DNA of 64,000 nucleotides from Deltaproteobacteria bacterium (GTDB lineage Bacteria; JADJOY01), in the NCBI GenBank assembly GCA_016713535.1, contig JADJOY010000008.1, positions 124,001 to 188,000 on the forward strand, read 5' to 3'. A program made the translations under genes and the position numbers. This document shows positions 56,912-64,000 of the stretch, in pieces. Numbering within the stretch: the first letter of the stretch is position 1; every line of letters begins with the position of its first letter. The notes beneath the pieces are model-generated. The model saw nothing but the letters and a program-made list of their open reading frames with translations. It searched no databases and had not been told where the DNA came from.

Positions 56912-58684
56912 ATGTGGAACGCCCTCGAGCGCAGCAGGCTGGACCGCCACTTCGCGCAGAAGCTGTGGCGGTTGCTGCTGATCTTCTGGAGCTCACCGGA
57001 GGCGACGTGGGGCACACTCATGCTCGGCCTGGCCGCGGCGATGGAGCTCGGCTCGGTCTACGGCAGCGTGTGGATCGCGGCCGCCGAGGGAAGGATCCTC
57101 GACTCGTTCCAGATCCGCTCGTCGAGTGCCTTCGTGCAGGCGGTCGTGCTCTTCGTGGGCGTGTCGTTCGCGTTCCTGCTCGTCTCCACGTTCCGCCTCT
57201 ACGTCCGCCAGTTCCTCGAGGTGCGCTGGCGCCAGAACGTCACCGCCCACTACGTCGGCCGATGGATGAGCCGGCAAGCCTATTCGCAGGCCGAGCTGCA
57301 CCGCGGCGAGATGGACAACCCGGACCAGCGCATCGCCGAAGACATCCGCGGCTTCGTGGCGAGCGCCCTGGGGCTATCGCTGAGCCTGCTCTCGGCGGTC
57401 GCGACGCTGCTCTCGTTCGGCGGGCTCTTGTGGGGCTCTCGCGCGACTGGCCGCTGCGCATCCACGGTCACGAGTACCACATCCCCGGCTTCATGATGTG
57501 GGTGGCGATCGGCTACGCGCTCTTCGCGATGTGGCTCACCCACCTGACGGGGGCGCAAGCTGGTCCCCATCAACTTCGATCGGCTGCGCTACGAGGCGGA
57601 CTTCCGCTACACGCTGGTGCGCTTCCGCGACAACATCGAGGGTGTGTCGTTCTCGCGTGGCGAGGACTTCGAGCGGCGCAGCGCGATGGTGCGCTTTCGC
57701 GCCGTGCTCGACAACTGGCTCGAGCTGATCCGCGCGCAGCGCAATCTCCAGCTCCTCACCTCGAGCGTGGGACTGCTGAACGGCCTCATCCCGATCCTCG
57801 TCAGCGCGCCGGCCTTCTTCGCGGGCACGCTCACCATCGGCACGGTGGTGCAGGTGCGCTTCGCCTACGGGCAGGTGTCGGGCGCGCTCATCTGGTTCGT
57901 CAACGCCTACCAGGAGATCGCGCGCTGGCGTGCCAGCATCGAGCGGCTCTCGATGTTCGCCGAGCTGATGGACAAGACCGAGCTCGAGCTCGCCATCGGC
58001 CACCGCATCCGCGTCGAGCTGAGCCGCAAGCCGGAGCTCAGGCTCAACGACCTACGCGTCGAGGCGCCTGGCGGGCGGGTGCTGATCGCGGGCGCGAGCG
58101 CGATCCTCGCGCCGGGCGAGCGCGTCGCGATCTCGGGCCCCTCCGGCGTCGGCAAGACCACGCTGCTGCGCGCGATCGCGGGCCTGTGGCCCTTCGGCTC
58201 GGGCACCATCGAGGTGCCGACCCACGCGCGGCTGCACTTCGTCTCGCAGCATCCCTACCTGCCGATCGGGTCGCTGCGCGCGGTGATGGGTCACCCGGAC
58301 TCCGACGGCCCGTTCTCGGACGAGGAGATCCGTGACCTGCTGCGGCTGGCAGGGCTCGACCACCTCGCCGGGCGCCTCGACGAGGTCAAGCAGTGGGACC
58401 AGTTCCTCACACCCTACGAGCAGCAGTGGCTGGCGCTGGCGCGGGTGCTGGTCCACGAGCCCGACTGGATCTTCCTCGACCAGGCCACCAACGCCCTCGA
58501 CGAGGTCAAGGAGAAGCGCTACTACGACCTGCTGCGCGAGCGGCTGCCCAACTCGGGCGTGATCTCGGTGGCGTATCGGCCGGGAGTGGCGGAGTTCCAC
58601 GATCGGCGCTGGGCACTCACACCGCACGACGGCGAGCCCATCACGTTCCACGTCACGCGCACCGACGACCACGCGGCTAGCTGA
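56912..58684 (+). CDS. ABC half-transporter (SbmA/YddA/ABCD type) with degenerate ATPase site; two frame breaks
   Basis: A half-transporter of about 590 residues with an N-terminal permease of the ABC_membrane_2/SbmA type (about 1-340; 'EVRWRQNVTAHYVGRWMS', 'DNPDQRIAEDIRGF') and a C-terminal nucleotide-binding domain. Walker A is standard ('GPSGVGKTTL', near residue 409). The signature is 'LTPYEQQW' where relatives have LSLGEQQR. Walker B is 'IFLDQATNALDE', with Gln at the catalytic Glu position. The H-loop reads 'SVAYRP', with Tyr for His. Two compensating frame changes lie at 57432-57435 (one base short) and 57549-57553 (one surplus). ATG 56912 is used; ATG 56864 is possible. Export of a lipid, peptide or cofactor is possible; ATP turnover may be impaired. 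Confidence 0.8.
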
Positions 58685-58810
58685 CCGGCGACGCCGGCGG
58701 TGCGAACCGCCGGAGGCGGTGCGGCGCCTCGCGCCGCCCTGACCCGGGTACGGCGTCGACCTGCTTCGCCACCGGTGGCGGGTCTCGCCGAGGCCTGCTA
58801 TTCCGATCCC

Positions 58811-59800
58811 ATGCGGCTACCGAGGACGCACGCGGATTTGGTGCTGCTCGCGGTGGGCGCGGTGCTGCTCGCGCTGGGCGGGACGGCGACCGCGCTCGGT
58901 CTCGCGAGTCGTGGCTGGCCGACCACCGAGGCGACGATCGAGTCGTCGCAGGTGGTGTCGCGCCCGCGCCATGTCGATCCCGAGGTCCGCTTTCGCTACG
59001 GCGTCGAGGGACAGGGCTACACCTCCGAGCGCATTCGTTTTTGGTTCCTGCCGCGCCTCGCGTCGTGGGAGGCGGAGCACTGGGTGGGGCGCTTCCCCGC
59101 GGGCGCTCGCGAGCGGGTGGCGTATTCGCCGGCGCGCCCGGGTCTCGCGGTGCTGGCACCCGGCGTCGACCTCGACGGACTCGTGTGGCCCGCGGCGGGC
59201 CTCGCGATGGTGATCGCCGCCGCCGTGCCGAGCCGCGCCGAGCGGGTGGGGCGCACCAGGGGTGCGGCGAGCCGGGCTCGCAGCACGCGGAGGATCGTCG
59301 GCCTAGCCGGTCTCGGCACGCTCGCCTGGGGGATCCACGACGCCGAGCAGGCGTGGGCGAGCGCCAAGTGGCCGCGCACGACCGCGACGGTGATTCACTC
59401 GGCCAGCTACGGCGTGAGCGGCGGCACCGTGGTCTCGATGTGGTTCGAGTACCCCGTCGGCGGCGTACGCTTCGTGTCCGACCAGGTGCGAATCGGAGGC
59501 AACGTCACACCGAGCCGCGAGGACGCGCTCCGCACGGTCCAGATCCACCCGGTCGGCAGCACCGTCGAGGTGGCCTACGACCCCGACCGCCCCGAGCGCG
59601 CCGTCCTCGAGCCCGGGCTCGACTGGCGCCACGGTGTGCTGCCGCTCGTCGCGCTCGTGGTCCTCGCGGGGGTCGCGCTCGCGAGCGCCGCGGCGACCGC
59701 GGTCGAGAGGCGGAACGCGGCGGAATCGAGCGCGGTCGAGCGGCGGCCCGCTCCGCCTCACGCCCCGAGCGGCGACCACGCGGGCCACTCGGGGGGATAG
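58811..59800 (+). CDS. Membrane protein with two DUF3592-like units
   Basis: A 329-residue membrane protein made of two similar halves. Each has a membrane helix followed by a beta-rich soluble unit, as in DUF3592: 'GWPTTEATIESSQVV' with 'VAYSPARPGLAVLAPG', and 'KWPRTTATVIHSASYG' with 'VAYDPDRPERAVLEPG'. Helices lie at about 10-30, 127-142, 160-175 and 268-288. Function in the family is unknown. ATG 58811 is the chosen start. The last 43 bases overlap the convergent toxin-like gene. It follows the ABC transporter by 126 bases. Confidence 0.75.
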   Translation: MRLPRTHADLVLLAVGAVLLALGGTATALGLASRGWPTTEATIESSQVVSRPRHVDPEVRFRYGVEGQGYTSERIRFWFLPRLASWEAEHWVGRFPAGARERVAYSPARPGLAVLAPGVDLDGLVWPAAGLAMVIAAAVPSRAERVGRTRGAASRARSTRRIVGLAGLGTLAWGIHDAEQAWASAKWPRTTATVIHSASYGVSGGTVVSMWFEYPVGGVRFVSDQVRIGGNVTPSREDALRTVQIHPVGSTVEVAYDPDRPERAVLEPGLDWRHGVLPLVALVVLAGVALASAAATAVERRNAAESSAVERRPAPPHAPSGDHAGHSGG

Positions 59801-60296
59801 AGGACACGGCCGGTCTCGAAGCGGGCGACCTCGCGGAACGGGGGGCGGGCGCTGGTGTCGTCGCAGACGATCGCGAGGTCGGCGCGCGCGACTGCCGTGG
59901 CCACCAGCTTCCAGAGTCGCTCGAAGCGCTCGCGCACCTTGCGCTCGGGGCCCGAGTGGCCGCCGTGGCGGAAGCGCGGACCGACGCGCAGCGCACTGAG
60001 CTCCACTGGCACCAGCACCACGTGCAGCGTCACGAGGTAGCCGTGACTGCGCGCGTCCTCGATGAGCGCGAGCTTGGACGGATGGGAGAACACCCTCCGG
60101 GCGCTCTCGCGGGGCGCGTCCATCCGTACGCCCCACGTGGCGCGCACGACCGCCTGCTCTTTGAGCGGCAGCCCGTCGCAGCTGGGGCGCCCTCGAGGAC
60201 CGCCTGGATCTCCGGGATCGAGACGTCGGCGGCGTGCTCGAGCGCGCGTCCGATCCGCGCCCAGTGGGCGATCTGCTCGGCGACGCTGGGGCTCAT
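59758..60296 (-). CDS. ParD-like antitoxin fused to truncated zeta-toxin C-terminus (one frame break)
   Basis: An approximately 179-residue chimera. The first 55-60 residues resemble ParD-like antitoxins paired with zeta toxins ('SVAEQIAHWARIGRALEHA', 'LKEQAVVRATWGVRM'). The remainder resembles the C-terminal half of a zeta toxin ('VFSHPSKLALIEDARSHGY', 'RHGGHSGPERKVRERF', 'ARADLAIVCDD'). The toxin's N-terminal P-loop and nearby catalytic region are not seen, so kinase activity is unlikely. The frame changes at the G run 60184-60187 (one base short). ParD-like sequence continues upstream of ATG 60296 ('LRLDGELTRSAAEATRHM') without an obvious start codon, so the true N-terminus is uncertain. 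It probably represents an internally deleted toxin-antitoxin pair. Confidence 0.6.
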
Positions 60297-60400
60297 GTGA
60301 CGGGTGGCTTCGGCAGCTGAGCGAGTCAGCTCACCGTCGAGACGAAGCGGGGATCGCCCGGCCCGCCCGGTCCGCCTCTCGGCCGGGATCGTCGATCGAC

Positions 60401-61792
60401 TCAGCCGAGCGGGAACTGCGCGAACGTGCGGACCACCTCGGAGCTCGGGATCTCGCTTCGCTCCGGGTAGGCCCACTCCCAGAACGCCTGCCCGAGCTTG
60501 CGGTAGCGCCAAACCGCGTCGACGTTGAGGTGGCGCTCGGCGTCGGGTGGGACGGTGACCTCGAACGTGTCTCGGACCGAGCCTGGGTAGGGGATCTGGC
60601 GGTCGATCACCTCGTGCGCGGCCGCCCACACCCTGTAGCGGTCGATCGGGGTTCCCGCGGAGTCGAGGAGGCGCCCACCAAGGGTGTGGCTGTCGGGAAG
60701 GATGCGCTGTCGCTCGTCGAGTCCACCGCTCGAGAAAACGATGTGCCCCGTGGCGTCGGTGACGCGCACCTCGAGCCACGCCTCCGCGAGGCCGAGCGAC
60801 GAGGCCGGGAAGGGGTGTCCCATGCCGAGATTGCGGGTCTCGACTGTTAGCACCGCCGGCTCGCCGGCGCGCGGTGGCGCGTCGAAGGAGGCCGCCAGAT
60901 CGGCATAGAAGAAGGCGTCCTTGCGCTCGTCGCCCAGGCGGCGCACCGAGTCGCGTTTCTTGTAGAGATCCTCGAACGTCCGCACCAGGAGCTCGCTCTG
61001 CATCCAGCGCTCGGTGAAGCGGCGCGGTCCCTCGAGGCCGAGGAGAGCCGGGATCGTGGCGTTCGAGCCGGGGAAGAAGTGATCGTGCTTCGCCTGCTCG
61101 GACTCGAGGGACTGAAAGGGCGGCAGGTGGCACGCGACGCAGCGCAGCGGCGCTGGTGCGTCGCTCGCCTCGCCACCTCTCGCGTCGGCCTTGGCTTCGA
61201 CGGACGCAGCGGGCGGTCCCTCGGGGAGGACCTGGGTGTGGTGGCAGGCGAGGCAGAAGGCGTCCTCGGCGAGGATCGACGGCGTGAACGCCTTGCCGTG
61301 GGCCTGGGTGTTGAGCTGGATCGCCATCCGTCGCCAGGCCGGCAGCTTGCCGCCCGCGAGCTCGGCGCCCCGGTATGGCGCGAGCGCCGCGGGCTTGGGT
61401 GACAGCGTGTAGCGCGAGCGCTGGTGGTCGTCGACGGCCGCGGCGGTCACCGAGTGGCAGAATACGCAGGGCAGGTTGGTGCGCTCGCGGTAGGCCGCCG
61501 CCGGTGGCCCGCCCGTGAAGAGCGACCCTGGAATGTGGCAGCCAGCGCACATCGCGGTCTCGGCGCTCCCCAGCTCGCTCGCGAGCAGGTCGAGCACCCG
61601 GTGCATGTGCTCGGGGCGATAGGAGATGTTGTGCAGCGAGTGGCGAAAGCCGTCTTCGAGGTCGGCGTGGCACTGCGAGCCGAGGCAGCTCTCGGTGATC
61701 TCGATCCAGCTCGCGTCCATCGCGAACGGTGTCGCGTCGCGATCGCCCGACTCGCGCGCCGAAGACGGGAAGACCGAGAGGTGAACGGTCAC
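60401..61792 (-). CDS. Pentahaem cytochrome c without an evident signal peptide
   Basis: A 463-residue multihaem protein. Haem sites are an unusual CX4CH ('CLGSQCH', residues 36-42) and four CXXCH: 'CAGCH' (82-86), 'CVFCH' (109-113), 'CLACH' (near 180) and 'CVACH' (near 218). The C-terminal 230 residues lack haem motifs and look beta-rich ('GEPAVLTVETRNLGMGHPFP'), perhaps a binding domain. The GTG 61792 start gives no signal peptide, though maturation of cytochrome c needs export. Either the true start is missed through a frame error or it relies on the membrane gene 19 bases upstream. The haem layout is like cytochrome c554/octahaem relatives and like its neighbour at 62.5-64 kb. Confidence 0.8.
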   Translation of the reverse strand: MTVHLSVFPSSARESGDRDATPFAMDASWIEITESCLGSQCHADLEDGFRHSLHNISYRPEHMHRVLDLLASELGSAETAMCAGCHIPGSLFTGGPPAAAYRERTNLPCVFCHSVTAAAVDDHQRSRYTLSPKPAALAPYRGAELAGGKLPAWRRMAIQLNTQAHGKAFTPSILAEDAFCLACHHTQVLPEGPPAASVEAKADARGGEASDAPAPLRCVACHLPPFQSLESEQAKHDHFFPGSNATIPALLGLEGPRRFTERWMQSELLVRTFEDLYKKRDSVRRLGDERKDAFFYADLAASFDAPPRAGEPAVLTVETRNLGMGHPFPASSLGLAEAWLEVRVTDATGHIVFSSGGLDERQRILPDSHTLGGRLLDSAGTPIDRYRVWAAAHEVIDRQIPYPGSVRDTFEVTVPPDAERHLNVDAVWRYRKLGQAFWEWAYPERSEIPSSEVVRTFAQFPLG

Positions 61793-61811
61793 GGGCGCTG
61801 CGCGCGCGGCG

Positions 61812-62537
61812 TCACGGGAGCCACGCCACCTCGTCCACCACCAGCCGGGTGGCGAAGAAGAGCAGCAATCCCGCGCCCACGCCGAGGAGCAAGCCGGACG
61901 CGCGTAGCCGCCGCCACGCCGGCTTGAGGAGCACCCACGTGCCGACGCCCGCGGCCGCGTAGCCGAGGGCGGCGTGGAACGGGAACATCCACGCCGGCAC
62001 CCGACCGGCGAGGGCGTTGCTGGCCATCAGCACGCCCAGTAGCAGCGCGAGCATCCACAGGCTGAGCAGCGCGAGATGCGCCCAGCCATTGCGTGTGCCC
62101 GAAAGGCGCGTCAGCAGCGGCACCGTGCGCACGAAGAAGTAGATCGTGGCCGCGATCAGGAGCGGACTCAGGATCGCGGTCATGATGTTGCTCGACTGCT
62201 CCGGCAGGTGCGCCATCGTGAATGAGCGCAACAGCGCCACGAAACACATCCCGACGAGGCTCGCGAGGTGGATCGGGCCGAACGTCGGAACCTGCTCGCG
62301 GATCCGCCGAAACAAGGTGGCGATGATCGTCACCGTGGCGAGGCCGCCGAGGAGCGGATGGAGCGCGAGATTGAGGTGGTAGAAGGTCGAGTCGGCGGCG
62401 ACGCCCTCGTTCAGGAACCCGGAGGCCAGCACGACCGTGAAGAGCAGCGCGTAGGCGGTGACCCGTCGCCCGCCAACGGGCGGCGCACCGTCCTCGCTCG
62501 CGAGTGGCGGCTCGCGAGGATCCCGTGGCGCGTCCAC
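61812..62537 (-). CDS. Six-helix membrane protein in cytochrome operon
   Basis: A 241-residue membrane protein with about six helices ('VTAYALLFTVVLASGFLNEG', 'VGMCFVALLRSF', 'LALLSLWMLALLLGVLMASN'). Possible haem-ligand His residues are present ('FYHLNLALHPLLG', 'FHAALGYAAAG'), so it might be a cytochrome b-type quinol-interacting subunit, but no family is recognised. Start GTG 62537 lies four bases after the upstream multihaem gene stop, and the next cytochrome begins 19 bases after its own stop. It probably forms an electron-transfer complex with its two neighbours. Confidence 0.7.
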   Translation of the reverse strand: MDAPRDPREPPLASEDGAPPVGGRRVTAYALLFTVVLASGFLNEGVAADSTFYHLNLALHPLLGGLATVTIIATLFRRIREQVPTFGPIHLASLVGMCFVALLRSFTMAHLPEQSSNIMTAILSPLLIAATIYFFVRTVPLLTRLSGTRNGWAHLALLSLWMLALLLGVLMASNALAGRVPAWMFPFHAALGYAAAGVGTWVLLKPAWRRLRASGLLLGVGAGLLLFFATRLVVDEVAWLP

Positions 62538-62541
62538 GGGA

Positions 62542-64000
62542 TCAGCCCTCGTCCTGGTGCGCGGGGCGGACGTAGACGCCGCTGCTCATGCCGTCGAGGT
62601 CGAAGTGGTGGAAGGGAAGGTTCCCGCCCCACGGCTTCTCGCGCGGGCCGAAGCGCGGCATGTGGCAGCCGACGCAGCCCTGCTCGCCGCGGCAGTCCCC
62701 GCGCATGCGGGGCTGGGCGTGGGCCTCCCAGGCGAGCCAGCCCGCGAGTGCCGGCTCGCTCGCGAGCGAGGCCTCGAGCGGCGCGAACCGATGGCAGCCG
62801 ACACACACCCGGTCGTCCGCCATGCCGGGCGCGTGGAGCTCGCGACGGTGCTCGCGCCACCCGCCAACCAGGGTCGGCAACGTGACCGGACCGACGAAGT
62901 AGAGGTCGGGGAAGCGAAATCGGTTCGAGCCGTTGGCTGCGTGGGAACCGGCAGGGGAGAGTCCGTGGCACACCAGGCACGAGATCCCCTCGCGTAGCGA
63001 CTCGGGGGTCGCGAGCGCTGCGCCCGGCGCGATCGAGCCCGAGAAGAGCGCGATCGGATCGTGGCAGCCTGCGCACAGCCGTGTGGCGGCGAGCCCGGCG
63101 GAGCGCGTGACGCGCTCGGATGCGGCGCGGTAGCGCTCGCCGGTCGCGCGCTGGTGGTGGCTCGAGCGCCGCCACTCATCGAACACTGCGGGGTGGCAAG
63201 GGCCCTGACCGCAGCCGTTCGACTCGCCGAGGAGGGCGGGCTGGTAGCCGGCACCGCGCGCCGTGAAGGCCGGGCTCGGCTCGAACGACGCCTTCGCGAC
63301 CCGCACCATGAACTCGGGCACGTCGTAGGTCGCCCAGCTCGCCGGCAGGCGGAACCACGCCGCGGCGGCCACCACCGCAGCCGCCACCGCGAGCGCTCCG
63401 ACAACGATGCGCGGCGTGCCTACCGCATAGACCGAGAACGGCTCGATCGCGAGGCCAGGGTCGGCCTGGCCGTCCCGCAGCGCGGCGCGCCGGCGCACGA
63501 ACGGCGCGAGCACGTGGTAGGCGAGGAACGGCGCCGCGAACGCGAGCAACGTGGTGTGGATGCTGGTGAGCTGGCCGCGGATGGTGAGCACCGCGGGGAT
63601 GGCGGCGAGCCAGATCGAGACCTTGGTCAGCAGCCAGCCGACGCGCGTCGACCAGCGGTAGCTCGCGGGGAGGTGGTCGAGTGGAGTGCGCAGGTGCCGG
63701 ATCAGGTACGGCATCACGATCAGGATCGCGTAGCGGGCCGCGGTCTGGTGGACGATCCGAAGGTAGACGCTGGGCGGGCTGTTGCGCGGCAGCCACGGGA
63801 TCAGCAGGCCGGACAGCGCGAGCATCGCGGTCACCGCGAGCATCACGAACAGCGCGAAGCGGCGGCGCCCCGGCCGCTCCGAGGTCACCAGCCAGAAGTA
63901 GAAGGCGAAGAGCAGGAAGTTGAGCGGCGTGTCGATCAAGAAGTACGAGCCGAAGGTGAAGAGCGTGACGAAGTAGACCGCGTCGAGGAGCCCGAGGCCG
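62542..64000 (-). CDS. Membrane-anchored pentahaem cytochrome c (5' end outside window)
   Basis: At least 485 residues; the reading frame is open to the window edge. The N-terminal half contains about five to six membrane helices ('NFLLFAFYFWLVTS', 'FALFVMLAVTAMLALSGLLI', 'ILIVMPYLIRHL', 'IVVGALAVAAAVVAAAAWF'). The C-terminal half is a haem domain with a CX4CH site ('CGQGPCH') and four CXXCH sites ('CAGCH', 'CLVCH', 'CVGCH', and 'CVGCH' within 'CRGEQGCVGCH'). The N-terminal CX4CH is shared with the other cytochrome of this operon. A fused quinone-interacting membrane part and periplasmic electron relay is plausible; partners and acceptor are unknown. Confidence 0.82.
   Translation of the reverse strand, partial: GLGLLDAVYFVTLFTFGSYFLIDTPLNFLLFAFYFWLVTSERPGRRRFALFVMLAVTAMLALSGLLIPWLPRNSPPSVYLRIVHQTAARYAILIVMPYLIRHLRTPLDHLPASYRWSTRVGWLLTKVSIWLAAIPAVLTIRGQLTSIHTTLLAFAAPFLAYHVLAPFVRRRAALRDGQADPGLAIEPFSVYAVGTPRIVVGALAVAAAVVAAAAWFRLPASWATYDVPEFMVRVAKASFEPSPAFTARGAGYQPALLGESNGCGQGPCHPAVFDEWRRSSHHQRATGERYRAASERVTRSAGLAATRLCAGCHDPIALFSGSIAPGAALATPESLREGISCLVCHGLSPAGSHAANGSNRFRFPDLYFVGPVTLPTLVGGWREHRRELHAPGMADDRVCVGCHRFAPLEASLASEPALAGWLAWEAHAQPRMRGDCRGEQGCVGCHMPRFGPREKPWGGNLPFHHFDLDGMSSGVYVRPAHQDEG

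Overview
The window is a very GC-rich bacterial contig (estimated by eye near 70% GC, not computed), with strong G/C preference at third codon positions and tightly packed, often overlapping genes. Several features suggest an uncultured deltaproteobacteria-like lineage (Myxococcota/Desulfobacterota type): large multi-PAS hybrid kinases, multiheme cytochromes, MopE-like Cys-bracketed metal-binding repeats, a possible MYXO-CTERM-like tail, a sigma-54 two-component system, and an oxygen-sensitive 2-hydroxyacyl-CoA dehydratase module. The lineage is an inference from gene content. No rRNA, convincing tRNA, CRISPR array, transposase or integrase was recognised.

Layout. 1-10.7 kb (+): the end of a type I polyketide synthase with a fused phosphopantetheinyl transferase, then an alkaline-phosphatase-superfamily hydrolase, a beta-propeller/methyltransferase fusion, three SDRs (one without the catalytic Tyr and Lys), a discrete acyl carrier protein and an esterase. 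This looks like a deconstructed lipid/polyketide pathway. 10.8-13.6 kb (-): a TPR protein and a CocE-type hydrolase. 13.6-14.8 kb: poorly coding. 14.8-19.4 kb (+): a two-gene acyl-CoA carboxylase. 19.6-25.8 kb: a ZraPSR-like unit (Spy-like protein, kinase, sigma-54 activator, then a methylisocitrate-lyase-like enzyme) divergent from a dihaem cytochrome c peroxidase. The divergent gap carries two facing sigma-54 promoters with a paired palindrome midway between them.

25.9-31 kb (+): a lytic-transglycosylase lipoprotein and a BarA-like kinase. 31.2-36.9 kb (-): an operon of an arylsulfotransferase-like lipoprotein, an asparagine-synthase-like enzyme, a radical SAM enzyme, a flavin halogenase-like enzyme and a DUF1304 protein; it may be a natural-product or modification pathway. 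37.2-43.7 kb (+): a roughly 1500-residue kinase with eight PAS domains and a smaller tandem paralogue. 44-47 kb (+): an alpha/beta-hydrolase lipoprotein and a second cytochrome c peroxidase. 47.1-52.3 kb (-): SulP transporter, cyclic-2,3-diphosphoglycerate-synthase-like GTPase, ornithine carbamoyltransferase and carbamate kinase. 53.3-56.6 kb (+): 2-hydroxyacyl-CoA dehydratase subunits plus activator. 56.9-59.8 kb (+): an ABC half-transporter with a degenerate ATPase site and a DUF3592 protein. 59.8-64 kb (-): two multiheme cytochromes around a membrane protein, followed by a ParD/zeta-toxin fusion remnant.

At least 15 otherwise intact genes are broken by single-base frame changes, mostly in short G/C runs. 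This looks more like residual sequencing or assembly error than decay, so those genes are annotated as single coding regions with the break position stated.
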